DNA of 64,000 nucleotides from Hoeflea sp. (GTDB lineage Bacteria; Pseudomonadota; Alphaproteobacteria; Rhizobiales; Rhizobiaceae). Below, piece after piece: positions 63,797-64,000 of the stretch. The stretch is taken from the NCBI RefSeq assembly GCF_014359905.1, contig NZ_JACIYP010000010.1, positions 22,456-86,455 of the forward strand. Reading direction: 5' to 3'. Position 1 is the stretch's first letter. Every line of letters begins with the position of its first letter. The notes below the pieces were generated by a model. It made no database searches and had not been told where the DNA came from. It saw only the letters and a program-made list of their open reading frames with translations. Made by a program: the position numbers and the translations under genes.

Positions 63797-64000
63797 GAGG
63801 GGTCTCCGATTGAGCCGCTGCCGGGCTGGTGTGGCGCTGCACGAGTGGTGAACACATTTGAGAAGCAACCGTTCCGGCATTGCTTTGCCATTGCGGCCAA
63901 TGCATGGCAAATTGTATCAACCGCTTCGCAAAAATACCTTATTGCCATGCGAAGCGGTCCGCAACAGCCACCCGGTTTCGAAGACCGGACGTGCTTGGAC

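Overview
This 64 kb, GC-rich window is a bacterial chromosome segment. The gene order (rsmI-yraN-gshB-comM neighbourhood, hemW-rdgB-rph-hrcA-grpE, lspA-spoU) and the protein families suggest an alphaproteobacterium of the Rhizobiales; this host assignment is inference. Most of the window is housekeeping: coaBC, prfC, dut, cysK, comM, gshB, rsmI, hemW, rdgB, rph, hrcA, grpE, mutS, maeB, olsB, lspA, ihfB, sppA. Accessory genes and decayed loci are interspersed. The main candidate for an undescribed system is a compact two-gene RiPP-type cassette at about 44.4-46.3 kb on the minus strand. It has a 67-aa precursor-like peptide ending in ...ATRANCGGIGCG with a good RBS, followed 75 bp later by a radical SAM/SPASM maturase (CxxxCxxC plus a C-terminal Cys-rich region), and no recognisable transporter, protease or dehydrogenase partner nearby. 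Other notable items: a FitA/VapB-like ribbon-helix-helix antitoxin fused in frame to CoaBC, with a truncated antitoxin paralog and a palindromic candidate operator upstream and a partial duplication of the coaBC 3' end next to an inverted-repeat element; a feoB gene with a large internal deletion; head-to-head truncated SDR and AraC remnants between gshB and yraN; a frameshifted D-tartrate-dehydratase-like gene; and several candidate operators. No rRNA, tRNA, CRISPR array or intact transposon was recognised. All homology calls come from reading protein motifs without database searches.
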